Shown: positions 49,460 through 61,207 of the stretch, piece by piece | Layout of the letters: each line of letters opens with the position of its first letter | How positions within the stretch are numbered: position 1 is the first letter of the stretch | NCBI GenBank assembly: GCA_030737835.1 | Contig: CM060847.1 | Span: 10,182,704 to 10,246,703, forward strand | DNA from: Acorus gramineus | Taxonomy: Eukaryota; Streptophyta; Magnoliopsida; Acorales; Acoraceae | Length of the DNA: 64,000 bases | Reading direction: 5' to 3' | Made by a program: the position numbers and the translations under genes | Notes under the pieces: generated by a model | Database searches by the model: none | What the model saw: only the letters and a program-made list of their open reading frames with translations | What the model was told of the DNA's origin: nothing

Positions 49460-52400
49460 TTTGTGTTGGTTCTGGAGAGGTTGATTTATGAAATTCTAAG
49501 GGAGAGAATTATGGGACATTTTTGGTGGTGAGAGACGTGGGGGAGGACTTATGAATGGTGGTGGGGAGGATTCGGAAACGTTGGCTTTGCTTTTTTTTAT
49601 TTTTATTTTTTTGTCATAAAGTTTGGTGGCATTGATTATTGGATGTGCATTAAATTAAATGTGTTGCTTTGTGAATAACGTTTATCTATGTGTGCGCTTC
49701 CATACACTAGGACTAGCGTTTGTGACAAATGTTATGCTGTGCCTCACGTTTGGATCAAATGTACACTTAGATTGATATCTGAACCGTTCTTTGTTCATCA
49801 CACGGTAGAGATTGTATATGGTTGAGTTTATTTTTGGGTGAAATTATATGGTTGCTTGATTTATCGATCAAATTAAGGTGTCATACTTGTGTATCAATAG
49901 GATGTAATCAATTTTATAGTAAAAAAAAATATAAAATACTGTTTAGTCATTTTTTTCTCAAAATTTTTATACATATGATATTATCAATATTTGAATGATT
50001 CGAGGATGTAGCCAAGCTTTGTAAGAACCCAAAAATTTGTTCTTTAGGTCAATTATTTGATGTGGATTCTCAATTTCTCATTATCTTTCTATTAGAAAAT
50101 TTAAAAAATTATGTCCGAGATCCTCAATATAATTACTATGTTAATTTCTGTGCATTCCAAAAAAAAATTTCTCATTCCATGAATTTCATTAAAACTGAAT
50201 TTCATAAAAAAGAAATAGTTTTTATTCTCGATCAGATTTTAGGCGCATTTTTCATTAATTTTTCACTTACATAAATAAACAAACATTGGGAAAACTGAAA
50301 AGCATGTCCATAAATTGATAAATCCTTGCATTATTAATTAAAAAAAGTATTCATTGGAAATTAAAATATGTTCCTCTTAATTATAGTGATGAAACTCTTC
50401 ACGTGATGAGTACATACATTTTAGCGTTGAAGCAAAGGGAGACCACACTAATATATTATGAACCAACTGACATGATTACCTGATCATCCGATTAAGACCA
50501 CTGATTGAATAACAGCCGTCCGATACAATAATCTTATATTCTATTGAGTCTATGCCAGTAAAGACTGAAGAGAGAAAAACCTTTCTCCACTTTATATTAC
50601 ACTCACCTTACGTCGCTATCATAAGCCATTCGGAGAGTATGTGCGATGCGGCGAAAGCGATTGAAAATGTACTACGTGAGGTTTTCACTTAACCTCACTG
50701 GGAGGTGACGACATCTACCAAACTTAAGATTCTGCTTAATAGAACATTATTTTAAGCCTTATATTAATTTTTTAAGTTATTATAAATGCGATTAACTATG
50801 CAGATAATACCTACGACAAACACATAATTCAAATAAATAATAATTTTTTTAGTATATGTCTAGTTCAAAATTTTTTCAATTAAATTCACTAACATTTATA
50901 TCATATTCGGATATCGAATAACTTTTAAAACGAATACAAATTTTTTGATGTTTTTTGTTACGCGATTACAAAACTAATTCTGCGGGAAGCTCGCCCCTCC
51001 AATTTTTAGAAATAGAAGCATTTTGGTACTATTTATTTGAAATCTATATGTAGGAAGCTGTGACAGTAAAATTATTTAATTGTACGATTGCAGAAACAAC
51101 GTTCTATAAATATAAAAATTATTCAATCATGCAATCAAATACTGTCTAATATTATAGACATAATTATTCCATTTTTGGACCATTTGAACTTGATGGGTTG
51201 GAATGTTTTGTTTTGATTTCATTCATATATTTATTTGTTTGTTTTGGAGTGGAAGTCGGTGTTGACGTGAGAAAAAGAAAAAAAAAAACATAAAATAAAA
51301 GAAAAGGCAGATTCCACACGCAACGCTAATAAAGAACGGGGACCTTCCTCAACATTCCTAGTTGGGGAAAAGTTTTGGTGACAAAAATAATTTGATTAAA
51401 ATTTGATAACTGGTTCTGGTGGTGTTGTGTGGATCAATCCTAGAATTGATGACAGTGATCATATAGTAATATAGTGACAGGTCAAAAATAAAATTGGATC
51501 ACTAATTTGAGCAAATATCTCAGTTTGTTTGTGGAAAGGTCCTAATTGTTATAAATTCTTAACATTAAATCACTACTGTAAGACCTTTCACAATGTGCCA
51601 TCGGCCTTAAAGATAAATTGACAAAAGGATAATGAGATACTAGCCTTGTATGTAGCCCGTTTAGATTTTTTTTCTTAATGTTTTTATTTGTCCAATGAAA
51701 TGCATATAACTAGATAAATCGGTATATATTTTTCTTGAAAAGTAATTTTTTAATTCATTTTTAATGTAACGGTAGATGGAGGACTGCATAACGAATAAAG
51801 TGTATCAACGCTTTTGATGAAACACACTTGTTGAGGTTTCAATTCATTGACAATGCCAAAACATAGGTCAATTTTGGAGTGAGAATGATATGATGTGGGG
51901 GAGAGAGGAGTTGGTTGTGTGTGAAGGTGAGGTGAAGGTTCTCCATTGACTGTCGTTTTCTATTGATAATGTTGATATACATACCTAACTATTACTTGCG
52001 GCAGGGGAGCAGGAGACCTTGGTTTTCTTTGGGAGGGGACCCTGATTAGTTATGAATTATATGAACCCTCTCTCACGTTTTACAATATATATTGGGGTAC
52101 CTACGTTGAAGGTGCAAAGTCACTAACCCACGTTTGGATAGCAGGATGAAATAGATGTGAAATAACAATGGATAAGTTCGAACAATAAAAAAAATTGTTT
52201 GAATAATAGTACTACCACTTAACACACAGCATGAAACGAAAAAAAAAAAAATCAAATTAAAGATCCTTAATTACAATTCTCATAATTCTAAAAAAAATGA
52301 AGGAAATTTGAAAATATTATGGACTTGAAAATTTGTTCTCCTCTTATTACAAGAAACCCCCTTTTAGACAAATTATAGAAAATTTAAAAAATTACGAAAT

Positions 52401-53698
52401 ATAGCAAGATTGCGATAACAATTATTCATGATTCTACATGACATCGGAATTGATAGAGATCAATTCCGACTTAACATGAAAGAGAAACCATAATTCTAAA
52501 AATTAAGAGAAATAGTAAAATCACTTATTCGAATGTCTAAAGAAATGATTTTTTGAAAACTAAGGCTTTTTAGTGGCATATCCAAGAAGATCTCTATGTA
52601 CTATATATCTCTCCACGTAAAATTTGGTGTGTGGTCCAATCGCTCTAGCTAGGAAAGCGTTGGCCACCCATTCTGCATTAAATCCTCTAACAAACTTTTT
52701 TTTTTTGAGTTATCAATTACCTTTTAATAGGTTGATAGAATTATCCCTCTTCATTGAGTTGTCTTAGATGTGAATCTTGTCCATGCTAATAGAATAAGAT
52801 TTATCTAGAAATAAAAATAAAAACTCACCTTTCCACTAAAAAAACACAAAACAGAATGAAGGGAAGTTACCAAATCTTTTGGTCCTTATCATGTCTTTTT
52901 GTTTTGTAAATCTCATGTTGGGTCATTATCCTATGATTTACAGTCATACAATTATTATTTCATCTAATCACACTTTTGGATAGATCAGTCCTACTGTCAA
53001 CAAATTGATACTTCAAACAAACAAATTAACTCACTAATCACTGTCTCACACTTTCTATTATGGCCAATCCTAGAATAAGATTTCATGGATGGTAAAGTAT
53101 TTTAAAAAGAATTGGCCCACTGATGAAAGGGGTTTGGTTCAATCACAATAGATTCTTCCAATTTAATCACTATTTATAATAACCCTTCAACCACCGGGGA
53201 CTAATTGACAAAAAAAGTGTCAACTACAATTCAAATTTTTATTACTTAAAAAACAAACATTAAAGAAGAAAACAAGGTGGGGTGGGGACCATGAACCAGC
53301 CCTCATCAGCTATTCAGAGCCTTCCATGAAGGAGATGTGTTCATAATTTGCTTTCTTGATTTCCACATGTCAAAAGTCGTGTCCAATGCTGCTTTTCTAG
53401 GTCTCTCCTAATGTATATATGTTTTTTTTCTTCAATTTCTTCTGTATTGGAAACTTTGGGAATGCAAGGCAATAATATTGTGTGTTTCATGTTTCTTAGA
53501 CTGGATTCTCACTTTATGATTTGTGGGGAATTTGTGTGATCATGTGACACTAATTCTTCGATCAATGCAAGTGAAGTGACAATCCGTTAATCATAATTTA
53601 AGCAATGTTTTCAGTGGCAGGACCACAGATTTACTGGTCTAGGTGATGACAACTGTCGTGGAACTAAAGAAAGAAAAACAAATTGCAATAATTTTTTT
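49460..53698. other. AT-rich intergenic region
   Basis: No gene is recognised over about 4.2 kb. The first ~150 bases are the promoter and leader of the minus-strand proline-rich gene. Short ttaatt/aattaa tracts and poly-A/T runs dominate. No clear repeat boundaries were seen apart from the MITE that follows. Confidence 0.5.
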
Positions 53699-54249
53699 GG
53701 GAAAAATCCATACAATTCCCTAAAATCTTAAAATCTGACTGAAATCCATATAATCCCAAGATTTTTTTAAAATCTATATAACCTACTGAAAACACCTAGT
53801 AAATTCAAATAACCCCTTGAATAAGCTTTTTGTTAATAGATGATGAATATTTTACATTTATTTCGTTTAGTTAACCCTGATTGAAAACATGGTATACTAA
53901 AAAACCACTATAATGAGTTAAAAAAGAAAAAAATTATTTGAAAATGACTATTTTACCCTATTTGGATATATTATATAACTCTATTTGAGAGGATAAAATA
54001 ATCATTTATAGAAGATTTTCTGTATTTTTAACACATTGTAATTTTTTTTTTTGTATACTGTGTTTTCTACTAGGGTTAACCAAACATAATATTTACAAAA
54101 TATTCATCATTTCTAAACGAAATTTTTTTTTGGGGGGGGGGGTTATTTGGATTTACTATGTGTTTTCAAGGGGTTACATGGATTTTAAGAAAAGTCAGGG
54201 GGTTATATGGATTTCAATCAGTTTACAGGAGGTTATATGGATTTTTCCC
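53699..54249. repeat. 551-bp foldback MITE
   Basis: The element begins gggaaaaatccatacaattc and ends with the complement of gggaaaaatccatataacct. Both halves carry, in mirrored order, 'tgaaatccatataa', 'gaaaacac(c/a)tagtaaatcc/tcaaataaccccc', 'gatgaatattttac/gtaaaatattcatc' and 'ggttaaccctgatt/actagggttaacc'. The arms span nearly the whole element, each over 200 bp, and meet in an AT-rich centre near 53990. Flanking aattttttt (left) and tattttttt (right) may be a 9-bp target duplication with one change. There is no coding capacity. It is a non-autonomous DNA transposon; the superfamily is uncertain, and a 9-bp duplication would favour Mutator-like. Confidence 0.82.
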
Positions 54250-55999
54250 TTATTTTTTTTATCAAATGAAAAGTATACAACACCATAGATTGGAGATCAT
54301 GATCACACAAGTTTTACGTTTTTGTGGTTCTTAGGGAACGAGAGGCTTCAATCACTTGAGACAATGAATTAGGTTTTTAATTTTTATAGATATTAATGAC
54401 TGACCACCAGTAGAATTTGCACAAAACATGTGTTATGTACATAAATCATTTAACATCACATATAACGTACACCAAGAGATTAGATAAAACTCAAGTAGCT
54501 GTTTGATGCATTTTTAGGAAAAAAATTTCACATAGATGACATGTTGCCATTGGAGTCATGAAGTGTACTAATGGGATTTCAATGGTAATTTTTTAATTGA
54601 TGAAGAATATATTTTTAAATTTTGGATGGATACGTATATGTCATTCTTCCAAACACGTATTGATGAGATTCTTATAAATACGTATTGACATGAAAATATT
54701 TTATTTTTTTCTAAAAATGCATTTTAAAAATTCTAATTTTTTTTTTTACCACTTTTCAGGGAAAAACTCCATTTACAATGAAAAATAAAAAATAATGAAG
54801 AACTCATTTACAACTAAATTTAAATTGTGCTTTTCATAAAAATCTAAAAAGCATCGAGGGGCAGAGCCATAAAAATTTTTCAAGACGTGAGCATCACAAA
54901 ATTTGGTCCAAACAATACCTTATATTTAAAAAATAGTATATTAATTAGTCATTGCTACACTCATTTTTTGCAAATTAAAAATATTTTCATTTTTATATAT
55001 TTATTTAATAAAGTATAGATGAAATACATTAATGAATAAAATGCATACATTTTAAATAATTAGGTGTATTATTGCCCCTTAAATTTTGAAATCCAGGGTA
55101 AGGATCCGTACCACCTTAATTTTTGGTTTCTGTTCTCATATCCACAACCACATGATATTTAATATGAAGGATTGGCTCTAAAGAAGTAGAGTCTCTAATA
55201 TTTGGTTGGTTAAGAAAAACTGATCGGTTGCGTTACCCATTCCATACGTGTCACTGACAACATGGAAGTTTAGACAAACCACACTCAAATAAAAAAAATT
55301 ATATAAAAAAAGGAACTGACTTAACAACCAAGTCACAGAACCATCTATCTAACTGTACTGTACTTTGAATATTTGTTAAGGTTTGAAAAGATCGACTGAC
55401 ATGTGATCACAAATATTCATGGGACCATATTATTGAACCACATGCATTCATACGTATCCATGATGAGATAATTAAATTAGTCACTGATTTATAATAATAG
55501 CTATGACTAATATCTTAGCTAGATCAAGAAAAAAAAATATCATGGACACTTGTATATATACAATATAATAGAGAATCTTATTAATATACGTATGTGTATA
55601 CGGTGGACCGTATGTAAGAAAAGCAACAGCATGATGAATCAAAAGACCATAGTCACTGAATTATCTCCACCATTAAAGCCATCTACCTAGCTGTCCCATA
55701 GAATTCCTTATGAACACCATTATTGATGGGTTAGGTGGTTAGGTTTGTGTAGCATGCATGATAAAGATTTTTCAATGTAAATAATCAATTGATCTGATTT
55801 AAAATGGAAAGTGAACAGCAAAGATTAGGAGGAGGTCCCATAATTGAAACCCATTATTTTTATTGCAATAAAGCAAAGATCAGATATATAGTCGTTGTAT
55901 TGACAATTGAGAGGAGTAGATTAAAGAAAAACCAAATGAGGGATGACTTAATTAAACAATTAAAACCCTCTAACACATGATAATAATAAAACTATTCCA
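54250..55999. other. AT-rich intergenic region
   Basis: No gene is recognised. The segment from about 55800 to 55999 is the probable 3' flank of the minus-strand proline-rich gene. Confidence 0.5.
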
Positions 56000-56410
56000 T
56001 TATAACCACCCAACAAACAAAAGCACACCCAACAAAGAAGAACAACCCATGACCACCGCCGACGCCGGCGATTCCCGGCCGGCCATGGAAGGCATGAACT
56101 GTGGGTCGATCGGATAGAGGCTCGCCGGCGGTCCCGTGATGTACCAAGGCCAGCCCTGAGGCGATGGCGGCCTAAAAGACCCCGGAGGACAATTAGGCAG
56201 GCGAGGAGGAGGCGGCGGCGGTGAAGGCGGCGGAGGCGGAGGAGGCGACAGTGGAACGCAGGGGTTCGGCACGACGCATGTCGGGCAGCCACCGCACTTG
56301 ATCTCGACGTCCGTTGTGTTGACGTCGGCGGAGGTGGATTGCATGATGAGGATGGATGACATGGTGATGAAGATGGTCACCAAAACTATTGGTTTTTGGA
56401 TTTGATACAT
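56000..56410 (-). CDS. Small secreted proline-rich protein, probably GPI-anchored
   Basis: Single exon, 136 residues. The hydrophobic N-terminus (MYQIQKPIVLVTIFITMSSI) is a signal peptide. It is followed by a Cys-rich segment (KCGGCPTCVVPNPCVP) and a Ser/Pro block with SPPPPPPPSPPPPPP, the extensin-type SP motif. A Trp/Pro-rich part (PQGWPWYITGPP) and a C-terminal hydrophobic tail (SSLLGVLLFVGWL) after small residues complete it, as expected for a GPI-attachment signal. Order of parts, size and strand match the gene at 49034-49459, so the two are probably distant paralogues. It probably resides at the plasma membrane or wall. A minus-strand TATA-like tatttatttcc lies near 56465, and a (GA)n tract lies further upstream. 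Confidence 0.75.
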   Translation of the reverse strand: MYQIQKPIVLVTIFITMSSILIMQSTSADVNTTDVEIKCGGCPTCVVPNPCVPLSPPPPPPPSPPPPPPRLPNCPPGSFRPPSPQGWPWYITGPPASLYPIDPQFMPSMAGRESPASAVVMGCSSLLGVLLFVGWL

Positions 56411-56495
56411 TTTTTTTTTCTATTTGGGCTAATGAATGTTTGTGTTGGTTTGGGTGAGGGAGGAAATAAATAATGCTCTAGCTATGAAGGTTTTG

Positions 56496-56518
56496 AAGAG
56501 AGAGAGAGAGAGAGAGAG
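56496..56518. repeat. (GA)n microsatellite upstream of proline-rich gene
   Basis: A run of about eleven ag units lies 90-110 bases upstream of the start codon of the minus-strand gene ending at 56000, where it reads as CT. CT tracts are frequent in plant core promoters. Confidence 0.85.
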
Positions 56519-56818
56519 TTTGATGAGGAGGTCCTATGGTGAGGAAGACGTGAGATTATGGACCTCTTATGAATGTAGTGTTGGAAGTGATAAAGCAATT
56601 GTGTTCCTTTGTGAGATGTTGTTGTGGGTGTGGCTCCCACAAGTCAACCCTCCCTCAAAAACAAACTTTTTATTCCTTAGATTCATCCCTCATCACGCCT
56701 CAAACCATGGACTCTCATATTACACTTCACAACCTTTGATAAATGAATTGAATAATAATTGTTTTTTAAGATTAATGAGATCTGATTGAATTATTATCAT
56801 GCTAGTTATGTTTCTAAA

Positions 56819-57638
56819 TGTTATAAAATTCTTTTAAAAATCAAGGCAATGCAAAGAACCTAGTAAGACCACAGATTCAAACCAATATAAAACACAGCAA
56901 ATATTCTGCAAATAAGAACAGAGAATTAGAAAACATATCAGTTTTGGTGGAAGCGAGCAGATACGCTCTGTCCTCGGTGAATAAGGCCCCCCCACGCACA
57001 GGGATGAACGGCTCCTACCACTGAGAGATACGACCACCAGGGTTATGCCTCCTCGGGGTGCGAGCTACGAGGAGACCACAGTGAACAGGCGTGATCCTTT
57101 CAGACGCTCAGATCAGAGAACAAGAAAAGTGGAAAGGACAGACTCCGAGAAACAAGAGAACAGTGGTTGCAGGTGGGCTCTGGATGTGATTTCGCTGATG
57201 TTGAGAGAGACGAATTTTGACACCTTTATATAGGCAGTCTAAGAAACCCACGCGCATCGGGCTAGGCCCGAGCCCGCGGAAAGGGCCCAGAGGAGAGGGA
57301 TTTGCACCCCCCCTGCGCGCGCGCCCAAGTGTGGCCCGCAACCCAGCCCGGCCCGGCCCGCCTCGTGTGCAGGCGCGACGTGCGAGCGCGCACGCCCGGT
57401 TAACTAGTTTTTCCACCAGAAATCCAAACCCACGGGTTGATGGGTTGGGCCTCGTGTGCGCGCGCGTAGGGGTTTGGTTCAACAAGTCTCAATAATGGAT
57501 TGGTTTGACTCAATGTATAAGGTGAAACAATGAAGTGATTTTAACCAATGTGGGACTAAAGTATTGGGAATGAAAAATGAATACTCAATTTTTGGTCAAC
57601 CAAATAATGGGTTATTAAAGATGGGCCCAACACTAACA
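56819..57638 (-). mobile_element. Solo LTR (820 bp) of an LTR retrotransposon
   Basis: The ends are tgtta (56819) and taaca (57638), a perfect 5-bp TG...CA-type inverted terminus. They are flanked by the exact 5-bp direct duplication ctaaa at 56814-56818 and 57639-57643. Read on the minus strand it begins TGTTAGTGTTGGGCCCATC, a common plant LTR start. A TATA box (tatataaa on the minus strand, plus 57225-57232) sits about 410 bases in, as expected at the U3/R junction. The interior is GC-rich (57240-57480), unlike the surroundings. No gag/pol coding sequence or primer-binding site lies on either side, so this is a solo LTR left by LTR-LTR recombination. Open frames within it are not genes. Confidence 0.92.
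57225..57232 (-). promoter_or_regulatory. TATA box of the solo LTR
   Basis: On the minus strand the sequence reads tatataaa, followed by ggtgtcaaaattcgtc. Its position within the LTR fits an RNA polymerase II promoter. If active, it would drive transcription leftwards toward the proline-rich gene at 56410, in the same direction as that gene. Confidence 0.55.
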
Positions 57639-57643
57639 CTAAA

Positions 57644-60233
57644 TTAGTTTTTAGATAATTGATTTGAAATGAATTTTCTAAATTTAGGCTTTTTGGCTTC
57701 GATTTTTTTTAATGCGTTAAACAAAACCATTTGATGAGAAAGTTGGTTAAAAATAATTTTTATAAATGATAGTGATCAAGAATGTCTGGTTTTAGAAATT
57801 GGTTTCAAATTTGGCTTTTATGGATCCCATCTCTTTGTTGAACTGTAGAACTTATTCATGATAAAATAACCCCTATTATATTAAACTAGGGAGACTTGGG
57901 ACTTTTTACGAGTCTTTCGATTGTATAGTAGTTATTATATTAAGTTTTTCTTGTTATTTTTTTATTATTTAGTTGTTGAACGAACAGAGTCTTGATTAAT
58001 TGTTGAATACTATTCTGTTCTGAGAGTTCTTAAATCAAATCGACTTATTTCAAAAGAATGCTAGCTAATTACAAATCATAAGATTTTAATTTAATTATAT
58101 TTTAACTATGCAAAAAAGTTTTTTTTTTGTAAGACTATTAAGGCTCTGTATTATTTGTTGTGTACATAAATGAATTTGTGCATAGATTAGACAATATCAG
58201 TTCTCCAACTTGTAACCCATGTCTCTCATAGTGATGAATGCATTAGGTATGAGAGACTTTAATTTTAATTTAACTTTGGTCTTTGCATTTTGGATGCCAG
58301 CTCCGAATTCCACAAATGTGTTGCCAAATGAATCATTAAGGATCAACTAAAGAGAGAGAGTCACCTGTACGAATAATATACTACCTTATCATGTGTCCTG
58401 AGTTGTATAAAGTGATTTAATATGAAAATTTAGAAATTTCAACAAATTATACTGGCCTGCAACTTGGGTGATTAATTAAGGTTGATCCAATGAATTTGAA
58501 TTGAAATTATAATGTTCAAGTTGAACTCAAGTCCAAACATGAACAACTTAAATCTAATTTGGGTTGAGGTTACGGGTTGCTCGAATTCAACCCAAACCTG
58601 AAATAGTTAGTAATAATTTTAAATATTTTAAATTAAATTATTGTTTAATTTGAGTTAAAAGAAATTTAAAATTTAAAACTTTCAACATGGTTGTTTTACA
58701 TTATTTTTTTTTGGTATGTGGGTAATTTCAGATCCCCCCCCCCTTTTTTGTTGTATTATTTTTACAACTTCAACGGGTTCGAAAGAAATTTAAAATTTAA
58801 AATTCAGCACGGTTGAACTGCATATATAATGTTTTTTTTAAAAAAACTCCACAGGAATTAACTTGGTGTTTCTAGTCCATTCATTAAACAATGGTCAGTG
58901 AGTGTGGAAAAACAAAACAAAAGCATGGCCGTCTGGTGATTGGTTTGGTTGATAGAGACCCACTACCTGCCTAGTGTCAATTCTCACCCAATAAGGGGAT
59001 GACAAAGATGTATATGCTAAGGAAGAAATATCAACACTATCCTCAAAGGAGTGATGGAGAAAATATTTTGATTTTTTCTATGCACTCTCATGATTCTCCC
59101 TTATCTCCAACTCAGCGAAATTTATCACTTCCATTCTAAAACCACATGTTTCTTTGTTCATAACTTATCATATAGGGCGTAAATACATTCAATTTGTTAG
59201 ATTACGGTACGTGTATTAGGTCTTATAAAATTATATATATATAAAGGGTTTTGTCTATCTGTTAATGAATTAAGTCTCATTATTATTTTGTTTATCTGAT
59301 TCTAACACAATCATTCATTTATATCATGACTCTGATTGAGTATATACTGGATTAGTATATTCAGATTTTAAATTTTTTTAAAAATATATAATCAAAATTC
59401 ATTGAATATATATTTCACTTTTAGTGAAGGTATGTAGTACTTAATTTATTAGTTAAACATATACCTTAAAAAAACATATTGTAATGTAAAATTAATAATT
59501 GCGTTAACAATTGTCCTGAATAATTTTCTATCAGATGCACGAGTCTCAACCATCAAATTTTTCTATTTAAATTATGGTGAAAACTAAAATAATTGACTCT
59601 GATATTGGGTTCAAATATCATAGCTTATTTAATGGAAAAAAAGTTGGAACAATTACTCAATAATGACAACAAATTGTAACCATAAGGTATATACCTGTTC
59701 AATTCTTTACCCATAAAAAGATCTTTAGATAATTAACTAGAAATTTTTTTTTTAAATTAAAAATGACATTTGTGTTTTTTTTCCATGTATTTAATCCTCC
59801 CCAAAGGCCATCACACAACATACAAATAGATAATGATGTCAAGTCATCCAAAGGAAAATCCAAAGAAGCACTATCAGTTATTATCATATAAAAAAAATCA
59901 CTAAAAGTGATTTGGAGCCTTTATAAACACAAAAATTGGGCGATTACAGACGTTAGGGAAAAACCTAAACAGCATTCTTAGAAACTCCAGTGTTTCTAAT
60001 TAATAATAGGAATCTGGTTTCAAATTCATTATTTTAAAATATTTTGTTAATTCATATTTGATTTATTTTCAGAGTCCTGTTATACATTTTGTAAAAGATG
60101 GTTTAAAACCTAAAAGATGAACCACCGCTTCTCAAAAAAAAAAAAAAAATATTTTTGATTTTTCACAATTATTTACCCATCCAGACTAATAAATAAACGA
60201 GCTTTTTACATATGTACCCCTATTTTTATTTTG
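57644..60233. other. AT-rich intergenic region
   Basis: No gene is recognised. A ~20-bp word (aagaaatttaaaatttaaaa) occurs twice, near 58659 and 58783. A C-run lies at 58734-58743. An A-run lies at 60136-60149. Confidence 0.5.
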
Positions 60234-60241
60234 TTAAAATA

Positions 60242-61199
60242 GGGTTAAAGACATCTAAGTCCCTATAAACATGAGAAAACCCATATAAATCCCTACTAAA
60301 ATTGGAACAGACGTACGAGTCCCTGAAAACTCAGAAAAACCCAATTATCATCCCTGAGTTAAATTTCCATCTAAACTTAATGGAATATTCCCAGAATATT
60401 CTGTCACATATAATTGTGTAGACATTAAAGTCCTTATAAACAGTCATAAAGACAATTCAATCCCTGCAAAAGATAAAATTGCCTCTCAAAGACTTTTACA
60501 TTAAATTGTGTACACATTGTAGTCCCTATAAACAATTATAAAGACAAATTAGTCCTTGCAAAAGACAAAATTGCCCCTGAAAGATTTTTACATTTAATTG
60601 GATAGACATTACAGTCCTTATAAATAATCGTAAAGACAAATTGGTACATGTAAAAGATAAAAATGCCCCTGAAGAATTTTTACATTTAATTGTGTAGAAA
60701 TTGCATTTTTTTAGGGGGTATTTAATTTTTAAATTGCAATATCTGCACAATTAAATGTAAAAATACTTGAAGGGTATTTTTGTCTTTTAGAGGAACAAAT
60801 TTGTCTTTACGATTATTTATAAGGACTGTAATGTCTATCCAATTAAATGTAAAAATCTTTCAGGGGCAATTTTGTCTTTTGCAAGGACTAATTTGTCTTT
60901 AAAATTGTTTATATGGACTACAATGTGTACACAATTTAATGTAAAAAATTTTGAGGGGCAATTTTATCTTTTGCAGGGACTGATTTGTCTTTATGACTGT
61001 TTATAAGGACTTCAATGTCTACACAATTATATGCGATGGAATATTCTATGAATATTCCGTTAAATTTGGATGGAAATTTAACTCAGGGATGATAATTGGG
61101 TTTTTTCTGAGTTTTCAGGGACTCGTACGTCTGTCCTAATTTTAGTAGGGACTTATATGGGTTTTCTCATGTTTGTAGGGACTTAAATGTCTTTAATCC
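60242..61199. repeat. ~960-bp foldback element with nested ~92-bp tandem repeats
   Basis: The element starts gggttaaagacat and ends with the complement of ggattaaagacat. It is flanked by the exact 8-bp duplication ttaaaata at 60234-60241 and 61200-61207. The two arms (about 470 bp each) are imperfect reverse complements, sharing agtccctataaacatgag, aaacccatataa, acagacgtacgagtccctg and ggaatattc. They meet in a small loop near 60700-60740. Within the left arm three direct units of about 92 bp start near 60412, 60504 and 60596, each reading aattg-rich start, agacatt, agtcc(c/t)tataaa, taaagacaa, caaaaga-aaaattgcc and tttttacatt. The right arm holds them inverted. The element has no protein. 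The 8-bp duplication fits hAT, or Mutator-like at the short end. Confidence 0.85.
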
Positions 61200-61207
61200 T
61201 TAAAATA

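Noticed and set aside
57045-57495. Several long open frames in both directions (up to 125 residues) in a GC-rich segment
   Set aside because: They lie wholly inside the solo LTR, have GC-driven composition (Arg, Pro, Ala) and resemble no protein.
60412-60700. Regular ~92-bp repeats that might suggest a CRISPR-like array
   Set aside because: The units are contiguous, similar along their whole length with no unique spacers, and form arms of a foldback transposon in a plant nuclear genome.
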